This document shows, piece after piece, positions 27,402 to 35,521 of a stretch of DNA of 64,000 nucleotides. The notes beneath the pieces are model-generated. The model did not search any database. It saw nothing but the letters and a program-made list of their open reading frames with translations, and was not told the DNA's origin. The stretch is taken from assembly GCF_014205225.1 (NCBI RefSeq), contig NZ_JACHNB010000001.1, positions 6,615,501-6,679,500 on the forward strand. Reading direction: 5' to 3'. Origin of the DNA: Actinoplanes octamycinicus. Lineage in GTDB: Bacteria; Actinomycetota; Actinomycetes; Mycobacteriales; Micromonosporaceae. The stretch's first letter is position 1. Each line of letters begins with the position of its first letter. Made by a program: the position numbers and the translations under genes.

Positions 27402-28085
27402 TCAGATCGCCATGGCGGCTCGCACGGTGGAGGTGGCCGCCTTGCCGCCCTCCCCGGTCTGGGTGACCAGGCCCGAGGCGAGCACGACGTAGCGCTCGGC
27501 GGCATCGAGGGCGAAGCCGATGTGCTGCTCGACGAGCAGCACGGTGATGCCTTCTCCGGCCAGCTGCACGATGGTCCGCTCGATCTCGGCGACGATCGTG
27601 GGCTGGATGCCCTCGGTCGGCTCGTCGAGGATGAGCAGCCTCGGCTCGGTGATCAGGGCGCGGGCGATCGCGAGTTGCTGGCGCTGCCCGCCGGAGAGCA
27701 GGCCCGCCTTCCGGGTGGCGAACTTCGCCAGCGCGGGGAACCGAGCCAGCTGCGCGTCGATGAGAGCCTTGCCGCCGCGGCGTCCGTCGGCGACGAGCTG
27801 CAGATTCTCCAGTGTCGTGAGCTGGCCGAACGACTGCTGGCCCTGCGGCACGTACGCCATGCCGCGGGCAACGCGCTGGTGCGGGGCGAGCGACGCGATG
27901 TCCTCGCCGTCGAACACCACGCGGCCCTTCGACGGCTTGATGAGGCCGATCGCGACACGCAGCAGGGTCGACTTGCCGGCGCCGTTGTGGCCGAGCACGG
28001 CCACCACCTTGCCCGGCGGCACCGTCACGCCGTGCAGCACCCGGGTCCGCCCGTAGCCGGCCTCGATGTCGGAGAGTTCCAGCAT
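27402..28085 (-). CDS. urtE: Urea-type ABC transporter ATP-binding protein UrtE
   Basis: A 227-residue ATPase of the branched-chain amino acid/urea transporter class. Walker A GHNGAGKST, signature LSGGQRQQLAIARAL, Walker B LLILDEPTEGIQP and H-loop VEQHIGFAL. The TEGIQP variant after Walker B is typical of UrtE. It starts one base after urtD ends. Works with UrtD on the cytoplasmic face of UrtB/UrtC. Confidence 0.88.
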   Translation of the reverse strand: MLELSDIEAGYGRTRVLHGVTVPPGKVVAVLGHNGAGKSTLLRVAIGLIKPSKGRVVFDGEDIASLAPHQRVARGMAYVPQGQQSFGQLTTLENLQLVADGRRGGKALIDAQLARFPALAKFATRKAGLLSGGQRQQLAIARALITEPRLLILDEPTEGIQPTIVAEIERTIVQLAGEGITVLLVEQHIGFALDAAERYVVLASGLVTQTGEGGKAATSTVRAAMAI

Positions 28086-28086
28086 G

Positions 28087-28890
28087 TCAGTCCTCCTTCC
28101 GCGGCGGGGTCCCGGCCGCCGGTCCGGGCACGATCGCCATGGCGTCGGTGGTGGCGGCGCCCGCGGTGCCGAGGTAGACCTCCTGCACCTGGGGATCCGC
28201 CTGCACCTCGGCCACCGTGCCCTGGGAGAGCACCCTTCCCTGATGCAGCACGGTCACCCGGGTGGCGAAGCGGCGCATGAAGTCCATGTCGTGCTCCACC
28301 ACGAGCACGATCCGTTTCGCCGCGATGCGCTGCAGAAGCTCACCGGTCGCGGTGCGCTCGTCCTGGCTCATGCCGGCGACCGGCTCGTCGAGCAGCAGCA
28401 CCTTCGCGTTCTGCACGAGCAGCATCGCGATCTCCAGCCATTGCTTCTGCCCGTGCGACAGGATGCCGGCCGGCGTGGCGAGCTCGCCGGCGAGCCCGGT
28501 CTCCTCCAGCGCCCGCTCGATCGACGCGTCGGTGCCACGCCGGGCCCGCAGCAGCGACGACGAGTGGCGGTGGCGCCCGGCGGCGATGTCCAGGTTCTGC
28601 AGCACGGTGAGCTCGTCGAAGACGCTCGCGGTCTGGAACGTGCGGCCGATCCCGAGCCGTACGATCTTGTGCACCTGCCGGCCGAGCAGCTCCTTCTCGC
28701 CGAGCCTGGCCGACCCGGTGGCCGGGGTCAGGCCCGTGATGGCGTCGATGCAGGTCGTCTTGCCGGCGCCGTTCGGGCCGATGAGGAACCGGACCTCGCC
28801 GGGATGCGCGTCGAACGAGACGCCGCCGACCGCGACGAAGCCCGAGAACTCGACGTGCAGGTCCGTGACAACGAGCGAAGCGTCGGTCAT
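28087..28890 (-). CDS. urtD: Urea-type ABC transporter ATP-binding protein UrtD
   Basis: A 267-residue ATPase. Walker A GPNGAGKTT, signature LSHGQKQWLEIAMLL (the SHGQ form seen in UrtD proteins), Walker B VLLLDEPVAGM, and a C-terminal Asp/Gln/Glu tail. ATG 28890 overlaps the urtC stop as ATGA. Encodes one of the two ATPase subunits that power uptake by UrtB/UrtC. Confidence 0.88.
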   Translation of the reverse strand: MTDASLVVTDLHVEFSGFVAVGGVSFDAHPGEVRFLIGPNGAGKTTCIDAITGLTPATGSARLGEKELLGRQVHKIVRLGIGRTFQTASVFDELTVLQNLDIAAGRHRHSSSLLRARRGTDASIERALEETGLAGELATPAGILSHGQKQWLEIAMLLVQNAKVLLLDEPVAGMSQDERTATGELLQRIAAKRIVLVVEHDMDFMRRFATRVTVLHQGRVLSQGTVAEVQADPQVQEVYLGTAGAATTDAMAIVPGPAAGTPPRKED

Positions 28891-29984
28891 GCCCGCACCT
28901 CTTCGAGTTCCGCCGCGGCGATGGCCGGGGCGGGCTGCCGGTCAGGGCTCCTCCGGCGCGCTGCGGTGAACCTGGCCGGTAGCGACGACAGCCCGTTCGG
29001 CAGGAAGAGGATCACGATGATGAACAGCAGACCGAGCAGGTACGGCCAGCCGTCCGGCCAGGTCGAGCCGAGGCTCGACTGCCCCCATCCGACCGCCATC
29101 GCGCCGAGCGCGGGGCCGAACAGCGATGCCCGGCCGCCGAGGGCAACGCCCGCGATCATGACGATCGAGGCGGCCGCACCGATCTCGGCCGGGGTGATGA
29201 TGCCGACGATCGGCACGAACATCGCCCCGCCGACGCTTGCCATCAGCGCGGAGACGACGAAGGCGACGAGCTTGACGGTGGCCGGGTCGTAGCCGAGGAA
29301 GCGCACCCGCTCCTCGGCGTCCCGGGTCGCGACCAGGAGCTCACCGAAGCGGCTGCGGTAGAGCTGCCACACCGCGACCAGGCACACGATGAGAAGCGCG
29401 GCCGCGATGAGGTACACCATGCGCTTGTTCGCCGGGTCGTTCAGGACGAAGCCGAAGAAGTACTTGAAGTCGCTGAGCCCGGTGTCGCCCCCGGTCTCGC
29501 GGATCGTGGAGCTGATCAGGGTGGCCAGCGCGACGGCGAGCGCCTGCGTCAGGATCGCGAAGTACGCGCCCTTCACCCGGCGCTTGAACAGCGCGTAGCC
29601 GAGGACGCCGGCCACCACGACGGGGAGGAGCACGATCGCCAGCAGGGTGAACCACGCACTGCGGAACGGCTCCCAGAACGCCGGGAGCGGCGCGAGCGGA
29701 TCGTAGAGCACCATGAACCCCGGGATCCGGTCGCCGGCGGTCTCCAGTGTCAGGTGCATGGCCATCGAGTAGGCGCCGAGAGCGAAGAACACCCCCTGTC
29801 CCATCACGAGCATCCCGCCCCGGCCCCACGCCAGGCCGATGCCGACGGCGGCGATCGCCCAGCAGCAGTACTTGCCGAGGTTGTTGAGCCAGTGGTCGGT
29901 GAGCACGAGCGGGGCCACCCCGAGGAGCAGGACGGCGAACACCCCGATACCGCTGAGCGTGATCCATGACTTCGGCTTGGTCAT
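28887..29984 (-). CDS. urtC: Urea-type ABC transporter permease UrtC
   Basis: A 365-residue integral membrane protein of the LivM class with about ten helices; the segment GLAWGRGGMLVMGQGVFFALGAY and the coupling region ATRDAEERVRFLGYDPATVKL fit UrtC. ATG 29984 overlaps the urtB stop (ATGA) and its own stop overlaps urtD, so urtB-C-D are translationally coupled. Confidence 0.88.
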   Translation of the reverse strand: MTKPKSWITLSGIGVFAVLLLGVAPLVLTDHWLNNLGKYCCWAIAAVGIGLAWGRGGMLVMGQGVFFALGAYSMAMHLTLETAGDRIPGFMVLYDPLAPLPAFWEPFRSAWFTLLAIVLLPVVVAGVLGYALFKRRVKGAYFAILTQALAVALATLISSTIRETGGDTGLSDFKYFFGFVLNDPANKRMVYLIAAALLIVCLVAVWQLYRSRFGELLVATRDAEERVRFLGYDPATVKLVAFVVSALMASVGGAMFVPIVGIITPAEIGAAASIVMIAGVALGGRASLFGPALGAMAVGWGQSSLGSTWPDGWPYLLGLLFIIVILFLPNGLSSLPARFTAARRRSPDRQPAPAIAAAELEEVRA

Positions 29985-30865
29985 ACCAGACTCCTGGTTC
30001 GCACCGTGAACAGGCCCTGCGGGCGGAGCTGCAGGAAGACGATCACGAGGATGAAGGCGAGCACCTGCGCGAAGCTGCCGGTCGTCCAGTAGGCGAAGTA
30101 CGAGAGGGCGACTCCCACCGCCCACGCGGCGATGATGGTGCCCTTGAGCTGGCCGATGCCACCGGCGGCGACGACGAGGAAGGCCGCGATGATGTACTGC
30201 ACGCCCATCTGGGAGTTCGTGCCGCCGATGAGTGACGCGGCCACGCCGGCCACCCCGGCCAGACCCGATCCGGCGAAGAAGGTGAGGCGGTCGACGGTGC
30301 GGGTGGAGATCCCCGAGGTCTCGGCGAGGTCCCGGTTGTGCACGGTGGCCCGGATGCGGCGGCCGAACGAGGTGTACTTGAGCCAGGCTGCCAGCGCGGC
30401 CACGCAGACGGCCGCGAGCAGGATGGTGAACAACTGCCGGAGCGGCCATTCGTAGCCGAGGATGTTCAGCTGCCCGTCGAGCCAGCCGGGCTTCTCCACC
30501 GGGACGCCCTGGGACGGGAAGATCTGCAGTGCCGCCTGCTGCAGGATCAGGCTCACCCCGACCGTGACGAGCAGGGTGTCCAGGGGCCGCCGGTACATCC
30601 ACTGGATGACGGTGACCTCCAGCAGGAGGCCGAACAGACCTGCGACGACGAACGCGACCGGTAGCGCGACCGGGATCGACAGGTCGCTGGAGGCGATGAC
30701 CTGCTGGACGAGGTAGGCGGTGAAGGCACCGATCATGAGGAACTCGCCGTGCGCCATGTTGATCACGCCCATCTGGCCGAAGGTGAGCGAGAGGCCCAGC
30801 GCGGCGAGCAGGAGCAGTGCGCCTTGTGCGCTGCCGTTCAGCAGCGGTGCTATCAGTGCGTCCAC
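29981..30865 (-). CDS. urtB: Urea-type ABC transporter permease UrtB
   Basis: A 294-residue LivH-class permease with about eight helices. GLSLTFGQMGVINMAHGEFLM is the family hallmark, and RATVHNRDLAETSGISTRTVD is the ATPase-contact loop. Some UrtB proteins have a long N-terminal extracytoplasmic extension; this one is the short form. GTG 30865 is preceded by GAGAGAG. A hairpin separates it from urtA. Confidence 0.88.
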   Translation of the reverse strand: MDALIAPLLNGSAQGALLLLAALGLSLTFGQMGVINMAHGEFLMIGAFTAYLVQQVIASSDLSIPVALPVAFVVAGLFGLLLEVTVIQWMYRRPLDTLLVTVGVSLILQQAALQIFPSQGVPVEKPGWLDGQLNILGYEWPLRQLFTILLAAVCVAALAAWLKYTSFGRRIRATVHNRDLAETSGISTRTVDRLTFFAGSGLAGVAGVAASLIGGTNSQMGVQYIIAAFLVVAAGGIGQLKGTIIAAWAVGVALSYFAYWTTGSFAQVLAFILVIVFLQLRPQGLFTVRTRSLV

Positions 30866-30913
30866 GTGCTCTCACTCTCTCTGGCGGGGAGGGGCTTGCG
30901 TGAGGTTCGGGTG

Positions 30914-30951
30914 CGCGGGGTTGCCTGCCGCAGGTGGCACGCAACCCCGCG
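30914..30951 (-). terminator. Hairpin between urtA and urtB
   Basis: CGCGGGGTTGC (30914-30924) and GCAACCCCGCG (30941-30951) pair over 11 bases around a 16-base loop. It may stop part of the transcription after urtA or protect the urtA message, giving more binding protein than permease. Confidence 0.55.
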
Positions 30952-30971
30952 TCCGGGTGCGGGCCGGGCGA

Positions 30972-32270
30972 TCAGCCCGCCGCGTCCACGAGCTGCTTGC
31001 GGATGTCGGCCGGGAACCAGTCGTAGCCCTCGAGGTACGGGTCCGGCTCGATGAACTTGTCGGAGGCCCAGGCGATGTCGAACTGGTTCTTGGCGTTGAT
31101 CTGGCCGATGTGGCCCGGCTTCGAGATGTGGTGGTTGTCGCCGTCGAGGGTGACCTTGCCCTCCGGCGCGTCGAACGTGATGGTGTTCTTCTTCGCCGCG
31201 GCGTTCACCTTGTCGACGTCGAAGGAGCCGGCCGCCTCGACGAGGGCCTTGTACAGGTACAGCGAGATGTAGGCGGCCTCCATCGGGTCGGAGGTGACCT
31301 TGCTGCTGTTCGGGTAGGCCTTCCAGCTCTCGATGAACTTCGGGTTGGTGGGGGTCTTGAGTGACTGGAAGTAGTTCCAGGACGCGTAGTGGCCGGTCAC
31401 CTCGTGACCCATCGCCGGCGCCTCCTCCTCGGCGATCGACACCGAGATGATCGGCGTCGTCTTGGCGCTGAGGCCGGCGTCGTAGTAGGCCTTGATGAAG
31501 CCGACGTTCGACGAGCCGTTGATGGTGTTGAAGATGAAGTCGGGTTTGGCCGCCACGATCTTGGCGACCTGGCTGGTCCAGTCGTCCTTGTCGAGGGGGA
31601 CGTACTCCTCCCCGACGATCGTGATGCCGAGCTTGGCCGCGTACAGCTTGATGATCGCGTTCGCGGTGCGCGGGAAGACGTAGTCGCTGCCGGCGAGGAA
31701 CAGCTTCTTCACCCCCCGGGAGGCGAGGAAGTCCATCGCCGGGATGATCTGCTGGTTGGTGGTCGCGCCGGTGTAGTAGATGTTCGGCGACGACTCGAGG
31801 CCCTCGTACTGCACCGGGTAGAAGAAGAGGCCGTTGTGCTGCTCGACGACCGGCTTCACGGCCTTGCGAGAGGACGAGGTCCAGCCGCCGAAGATCGCGG
31901 CGACGCAGTCCTGGGTGAGCAGCTTCTCGGTCTTCTCCGCGAAGGTGGGCCAGTCGGTGGCGCCGTCCTCCTGGACGTACTCGATCTTCTTGCCGAGGAT
32001 GCCGCCGCTGGCGTTGATCTCGTCGGCGCCCATGTGCAGCACGGTGGAGACGGTCTTCTCGGAGATCGCCATGCCGCCGGTCAGGGAGTTGAGGAAGCCG
32101 AGTTTGATGGTGCTGCCGGAGGTGTTGACGCAGCTCGGTGCCGCGGATGTCCCGCTGCCGGCCGCTTCGTCGCCGGCTCGGGCACCGCAGCCGGCGAGCA
32201 TGAGGGCCACGGTCGTCCCGATGGCGCCCATGGCCGTGAGCGTGCGCAGCCGCTTGCTGGTGATGGACAT
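30972..32270 (-). CDS. urtA: Urea-type ABC transporter substrate-binding lipoprotein UrtA
   Basis: A 432-residue exported lipoprotein: signal RLRTLTAMGAIGTTVALMLAGC with the lipid-modified Cys at about 28, then a type-I periplasmic-binding fold of the LivK/UrtA class (TIKLGFLNSLTGGMAISEKT, EYVQEDGATDWPTFAEK, FFYPVQYEGLESSPNIYYTG). The last stretch is characteristic of UrtA and related amide-binding (AmiC/FmdD) proteins, so urea or a short-chain amide is the likely ligand. It is the first gene of the operon. ATG 32270 has GGAG about 13 bases upstream. Confidence 0.88.
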   Translation of the reverse strand: MSITSKRLRTLTAMGAIGTTVALMLAGCGARAGDEAAGSGTSAAPSCVNTSGSTIKLGFLNSLTGGMAISEKTVSTVLHMGADEINASGGILGKKIEYVQEDGATDWPTFAEKTEKLLTQDCVAAIFGGWTSSSRKAVKPVVEQHNGLFFYPVQYEGLESSPNIYYTGATTNQQIIPAMDFLASRGVKKLFLAGSDYVFPRTANAIIKLYAAKLGITIVGEEYVPLDKDDWTSQVAKIVAAKPDFIFNTINGSSNVGFIKAYYDAGLSAKTTPIISVSIAEEEAPAMGHEVTGHYASWNYFQSLKTPTNPKFIESWKAYPNSSKVTSDPMEAAYISLYLYKALVEAAGSFDVDKVNAAAKKNTITFDAPEGKVTLDGDNHHISKPGHIGQINAKNQFDIAWASDKFIEPDPYLEGYDWFPADIRKQLVDAAG

Positions 32271-32432
32271 ATAGGAGAACTCCGATCCTGGTCGAGGGGC
32301 GTGCCGCCGGGGTCGCGGCACAGCGGATCGTGCTGATGTCGAGGTGCGGGGCGATCCGCCGGCGTCCCGGGCTCTCGCCCCGTGCCGCAGGCGGGGCAAC
32401 TGCAGCAGGTGAGAGCAGATTGACCGGGAGTC

Positions 32433-32459
32433 ATTACTCTGACATTTCTTGACTGTTCC
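32433..32459 (-). promoter_or_regulatory. GlnR-box-like site upstream of urtA
   Basis: On the minus strand GGAAC, GAAAT and GTAAT occur with exactly six bases between successive 5-mers, the layout of actinobacterial GlnR sites (GTNAC-n6-GAAAC repeated). It lies about 165 bases upstream of the urtA start in an A/T-rich patch. The gap 32271-32726 holds no convincing gene. Confidence 0.4.
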
Positions 32460-32726
32460 AAAGCTGTAGCGGCCGGATCTGCCCAGGCGCACAGCCCCTG
32501 GAAAAGCGCGAATTCTCATGGAGAGTGCGCGTCAGAGTTCTGCCACTATCCGGGGAGGCGTGACGGAGATGGCACAGTCCTGACATCCGAGCCGCGACGA
32601 AGGCCCCGATGGTGCGTGGTGCCGAGGGGCCACCCGGGACCGGTGCCGGGTGGAACCGCACTGTGGACAAGCTCACCCGAGGGGAGTCGCGGGGTTGGGG
32701 TTCAGTGACCAGTGGCGGACATTGAA

Positions 32727-32773
32727 GGGCACGGCGATCGCTCTGGACGCGCAGCGGCCAGATCGCCGGGCCC
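32727..32773 (+). repeat. Structured dispersed repeat hosting IS110 copy 3 (left half)
   Basis: GGGCACGGCGAT (32727-32738) pairs with ATCGCCGGGCCC (32762-32773) with one mismatch; the loop core GGACGCGCAGCGGCCAG is unchanged. Upstream GGCGGACATTGAA matches the other two sites. Confidence 0.68.
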
Positions 32774-33016
32774 GGCCCGCGCTACTTAAAGAGAATTTGG
32801 TGTACGACCGCGGCCCGGCCAGGCTTGGTCGAGGTGATCGGTAGGGTGCTCAGGCCCGCGCTGCCCACTCATATGGCGGGGTGTGGCTCTCTCCCGGCTT
32901 GGACCCTGCCGGTCACCGTGGCGCGGAGTGGCTGAAGAGGGGTTTGCCCAGCTGTAAGTAGCGTTGCCCTCCCGCTGGTGTGGTTCTGCCGCGACGACGG
33001 GAAGGTCAACGGGTAC
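32774..33016 (+). ncRNA. Non-coding left end of IS110 copy 3, candidate bridge RNA
   Basis: Same 243 bases as in copy 2, between the left end and the transposase ATG at 33017. Confidence 0.35.
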
Positions 33017-34195
33017 ATGGGTCAGCTGATCATTGGAGTCGATCCGCACAAGCGGTCCGCGACGATCGAGATCATCAACGAGCGTGAACAGGTGCTGGCC
33101 CGTGGCAGGTACGGCACCGACACCGGTGGCTACCAGCAGATGCTCGCCGCCGGCCGCCGTCACGCCGGCCGGGTGTGGGCGGTCGAGGGCTGTAACGGCA
33201 TCGGCCGGCACCTGGCCCAGCGGCTGGTCGCCGACGGCGAAACCGTGCTGGACGTCCCGGCGAAACTCGCCGCGAAAGCCCGCAACTTTGACACCGGGCA
33301 CGGCCGTAAAACCGACGGTCACGACGCGCACCACATCGCGGTGACCGCCCTGCGCACCCCGGGCCTGCGCCGCGTTCACGCCGACGGCGCCACCGTCGCG
33401 CTGCGGCTGCTGGCCGACCGCCGCGACCAGCTCGGCGCCACCCGCACCGAGACCATCAACCGGCTGCACCAGCTACTGCTCGAACTGATCCCCGGCGGCG
33501 CGAAGAAGAACCTGACCACCGACCAGGCCCGCACCCTGCTCGAACGCGTCAGCGTCCCGGCCGGCGACATCGTCACCGCCACCCGCTATCAGCTGGCCGG
33601 CGACCTGGCCGACGAGCTCACCACCCTGGACACCAAGATCAAAGCAGCCAACCGGCAGCTGAAGACCGTGCTGGCCGCCACCGGCACCCAGCTGACCAGC
33701 CTCAACGGCATCGGCCCCTCCGGCGCCGCCCGCCTGCTCGGCGACATCGGCGACATCAGCCGCTTCCCGACCCGCGGGCACTTCGCCACCTGGAACGGCA
33801 CCGCCCCCATCGACGTGTCCTCCGGCGACAACCATCATCACCGGCTCAACCGGGCCGGGAACCGGCGCATCAACCGGGTCCTGCACATCATGGCCATCAC
33901 CCAGCTCCGCTTCGACACCCCCGGCCGCGCCTACTACCAGCGCAAACGCGCCGAAGGCAAAACCGCGATGGAAGCCATGCGAGCGTTGAAACGACGCCTG
34001 TCCGACACCGTCTACCGCCAAATGATCAAAGACGACCACACGGCACAACAGACAGCGACGGGTCCGGGAGGACACACGGGGGCGACTCTGAACTCCAGCG
34101 CGGCCGACCCAAACCCCAAGATCGACACTTCGGAAAAGTCACAACCCGGACCCGCCAACCACCACCCTAAAACACCCCTCACACCAACCCCTTGA
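33017..34195 (+). CDS. IS110-family DEDD transposase, copy 3
   Basis: 392 residues, protein identical to that of copy 2, intact, with the DEDD residues (IIGVDPHK, AVEGCNG, KTDGHDAHH) and the C-terminal SSG serine. The exact match implies recent transposition of one from the other or gene conversion. Confidence 0.93.
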   Translation: MGQLIIGVDPHKRSATIEIINEREQVLARGRYGTDTGGYQQMLAAGRRHAGRVWAVEGCNGIGRHLAQRLVADGETVLDVPAKLAAKARNFDTGHGRKTDGHDAHHIAVTALRTPGLRRVHADGATVALRLLADRRDQLGATRTETINRLHQLLLELIPGGAKKNLTTDQARTLLERVSVPAGDIVTATRYQLAGDLADELTTLDTKIKAANRQLKTVLAATGTQLTSLNGIGPSGAARLLGDIGDISRFPTRGHFATWNGTAPIDVSSGDNHHHRLNRAGNRRINRVLHIMAITQLRFDTPGRAYYQRKRAEGKTAMEAMRALKRRLSDTVYRQMIKDDHTAQQTATGPGGHTGATLNSSAADPNPKIDTSEKSQPGPANHHPKTPLTPTP

Positions 34196-34269
34196 CAGAG
34201 GGGTGCCGGGAGCATGCGATCTGCACCCCGGCGGGCCTGCGAATATGAATATTTCGGTGGTGAAGTCGG

Positions 34270-35475
34270 TCAGTGGAGGGCTGGCTCCGGTGCGGGGGTG
34301 GAGCGGTCGAGGGCGAAGCTGACCGTCGCCAGGATCAGGCCCACCGCGCCGAGGGCGATGCCCACCCAGGCTGGGGCGCGGTAGCCGAGGCCGGCGGCGA
34401 TGACGGCTCCGCCGAGGGCCGCGCCCAGGCTGTTGGCGATGTTCATGGCGGACTGGTTGACGGCCGCGCCCATCAGCTGGGCGCCGGGGGCGACCGCGAT
34501 CAGCCGGGCCTGCAGGGCCGGGCCGAGGAAGAGGCTGCTGGCGCCGATCAGGAACGCGCCGGTGAACAGGCCGATCGTGGTGGGCGCGGCGAGGCCGAAG
34601 AAGGCGACCGCGGCGATCAGTGCGGTGAAGCCGATCAGGGTGGCGCGGCGCAGGTCGCGGTCGGCATACCAGCCGCCGAGCGCGTTGCCGGCGGTCATGC
34701 CGAGCCCGACCGCGACCAGCACCCACGGGACGGTGCCGGCGGACAGGCCGGTGACCTCGGTGGTGACCGGGGCGATGTAGCTGTTGACCGCGAAGAAGCC
34801 GGCGAAGCCGATCGCGCCGGTGGCCGCGACCAGCCACACCTGGCCGCGGCGCAGCGACCGCAACTCGGCGGCCGGGGAGCCGCCGGCGGCCGGCGCGTCC
34901 GGCACGGTCGCCGCGACCGCGAGCAGGGCGAGCGCGAAGACGCCGGCGATGACCAGGTAGGCGACCCGCCAGCCGGCCTCCTGGCCGAGCCGGGTGATCG
35001 CCGGGACGCCGACCACGTTGGAGATGGTCAGGCCGCTGAGCACGGCGGCGAATCCGCGGCCCTCGCTGCCCGGGCCCATCAGCGAGGCGGCGAGCAGGCC
35101 GGCCGCCCCGAAATACGCCCCGTGCGGCAGCCCGGCCACGAACCGGGCGGTCAGCACCAGCCCGAAGGTGGGCGCCAGGGCGGACGCGACGGTGCCCGCC
35201 ACGAAGAGCACGAGCAGGCCGAGGACCAGGCGCTTGCGCGGCATCCGGGCGGTCAGCGCGGCGATCAGCGGGGCGCCCGCGACCACGCCGAGGGCGTAGA
35301 TCGTGACCATCCAGCCGGCGTGCGCGACCGCGTCGGACGGGGACCGGGTGTACTCGTCGCCGAGCAGGTTGCCGGCGATCTGCGGGAGCAGGCCGGACGG
35401 CACGAACTCGGTGAGGCCGATGGCGACCGCGCCGAGGGCCAGCGCGAGCAGCGCCGGCCAGCGTTTCTGGTTCAT
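34270..35475 (-). CDS. MFS transporter
   Basis: A 401-residue membrane protein with twelve predicted helices and the DHA1-type pattern: the start GAVAIGLTEFVPSGLLPQIAG and the loop LTARMPRKRLVLGLL (motif A region). Related to the arabinose/AraJ-like and drug-efflux MFS group. It is divergent from a ROK-family regulator with only 46 bases between, so it is probably the regulator's target. The substrate (drug or sugar) is not identifiable. ATG 35475. Confidence 0.85.
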   Translation of the reverse strand: MNQKRWPALLALALGAVAIGLTEFVPSGLLPQIAGNLLGDEYTRSPSDAVAHAGWMVTIYALGVVAGAPLIAALTARMPRKRLVLGLLVLFVAGTVASALAPTFGLVLTARFVAGLPHGAYFGAAGLLAASLMGPGSEGRGFAAVLSGLTISNVVGVPAITRLGQEAGWRVAYLVIAGVFALALLAVAATVPDAPAAGGSPAAELRSLRRGQVWLVAATGAIGFAGFFAVNSYIAPVTTEVTGLSAGTVPWVLVAVGLGMTAGNALGGWYADRDLRRATLIGFTALIAAVAFFGLAAPTTIGLFTGAFLIGASSLFLGPALQARLIAVAPGAQLMGAAVNQSAMNIANSLGAALGGAVIAAGLGYRAPAWVGIALGAVGLILATVSFALDRSTPAPEPALH

Positions 35476-35509
35476 GCGGCGGACTTTAGCAACGCTGTTT
35501 CCTTAGTAG

Positions 35510-35515
35510 TAGTGT
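35510..35515 (+). promoter_or_regulatory. Leaderless -10 element for the ROK gene
   Basis: TAGTGT ends six bases before GTG 35522 in the short A/T-rich MFS/ROK intergenic region, where a single site could serve both directions. Confidence 0.4.
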
Positions 35516-35521
35516 GAGCCC

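Larger units (their letters stand above)
32774..34218 (+). mobile_element. IS110-family insertion sequence, copy 3
   Basis: 1445 bp with no difference seen from copy 2 over the element. With copy 2 it forms a direct repeat that brackets the TetR-TetR-NCS1-urtEDCBA block, so recombination between them could excise or amplify the block. Confidence 0.88.
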
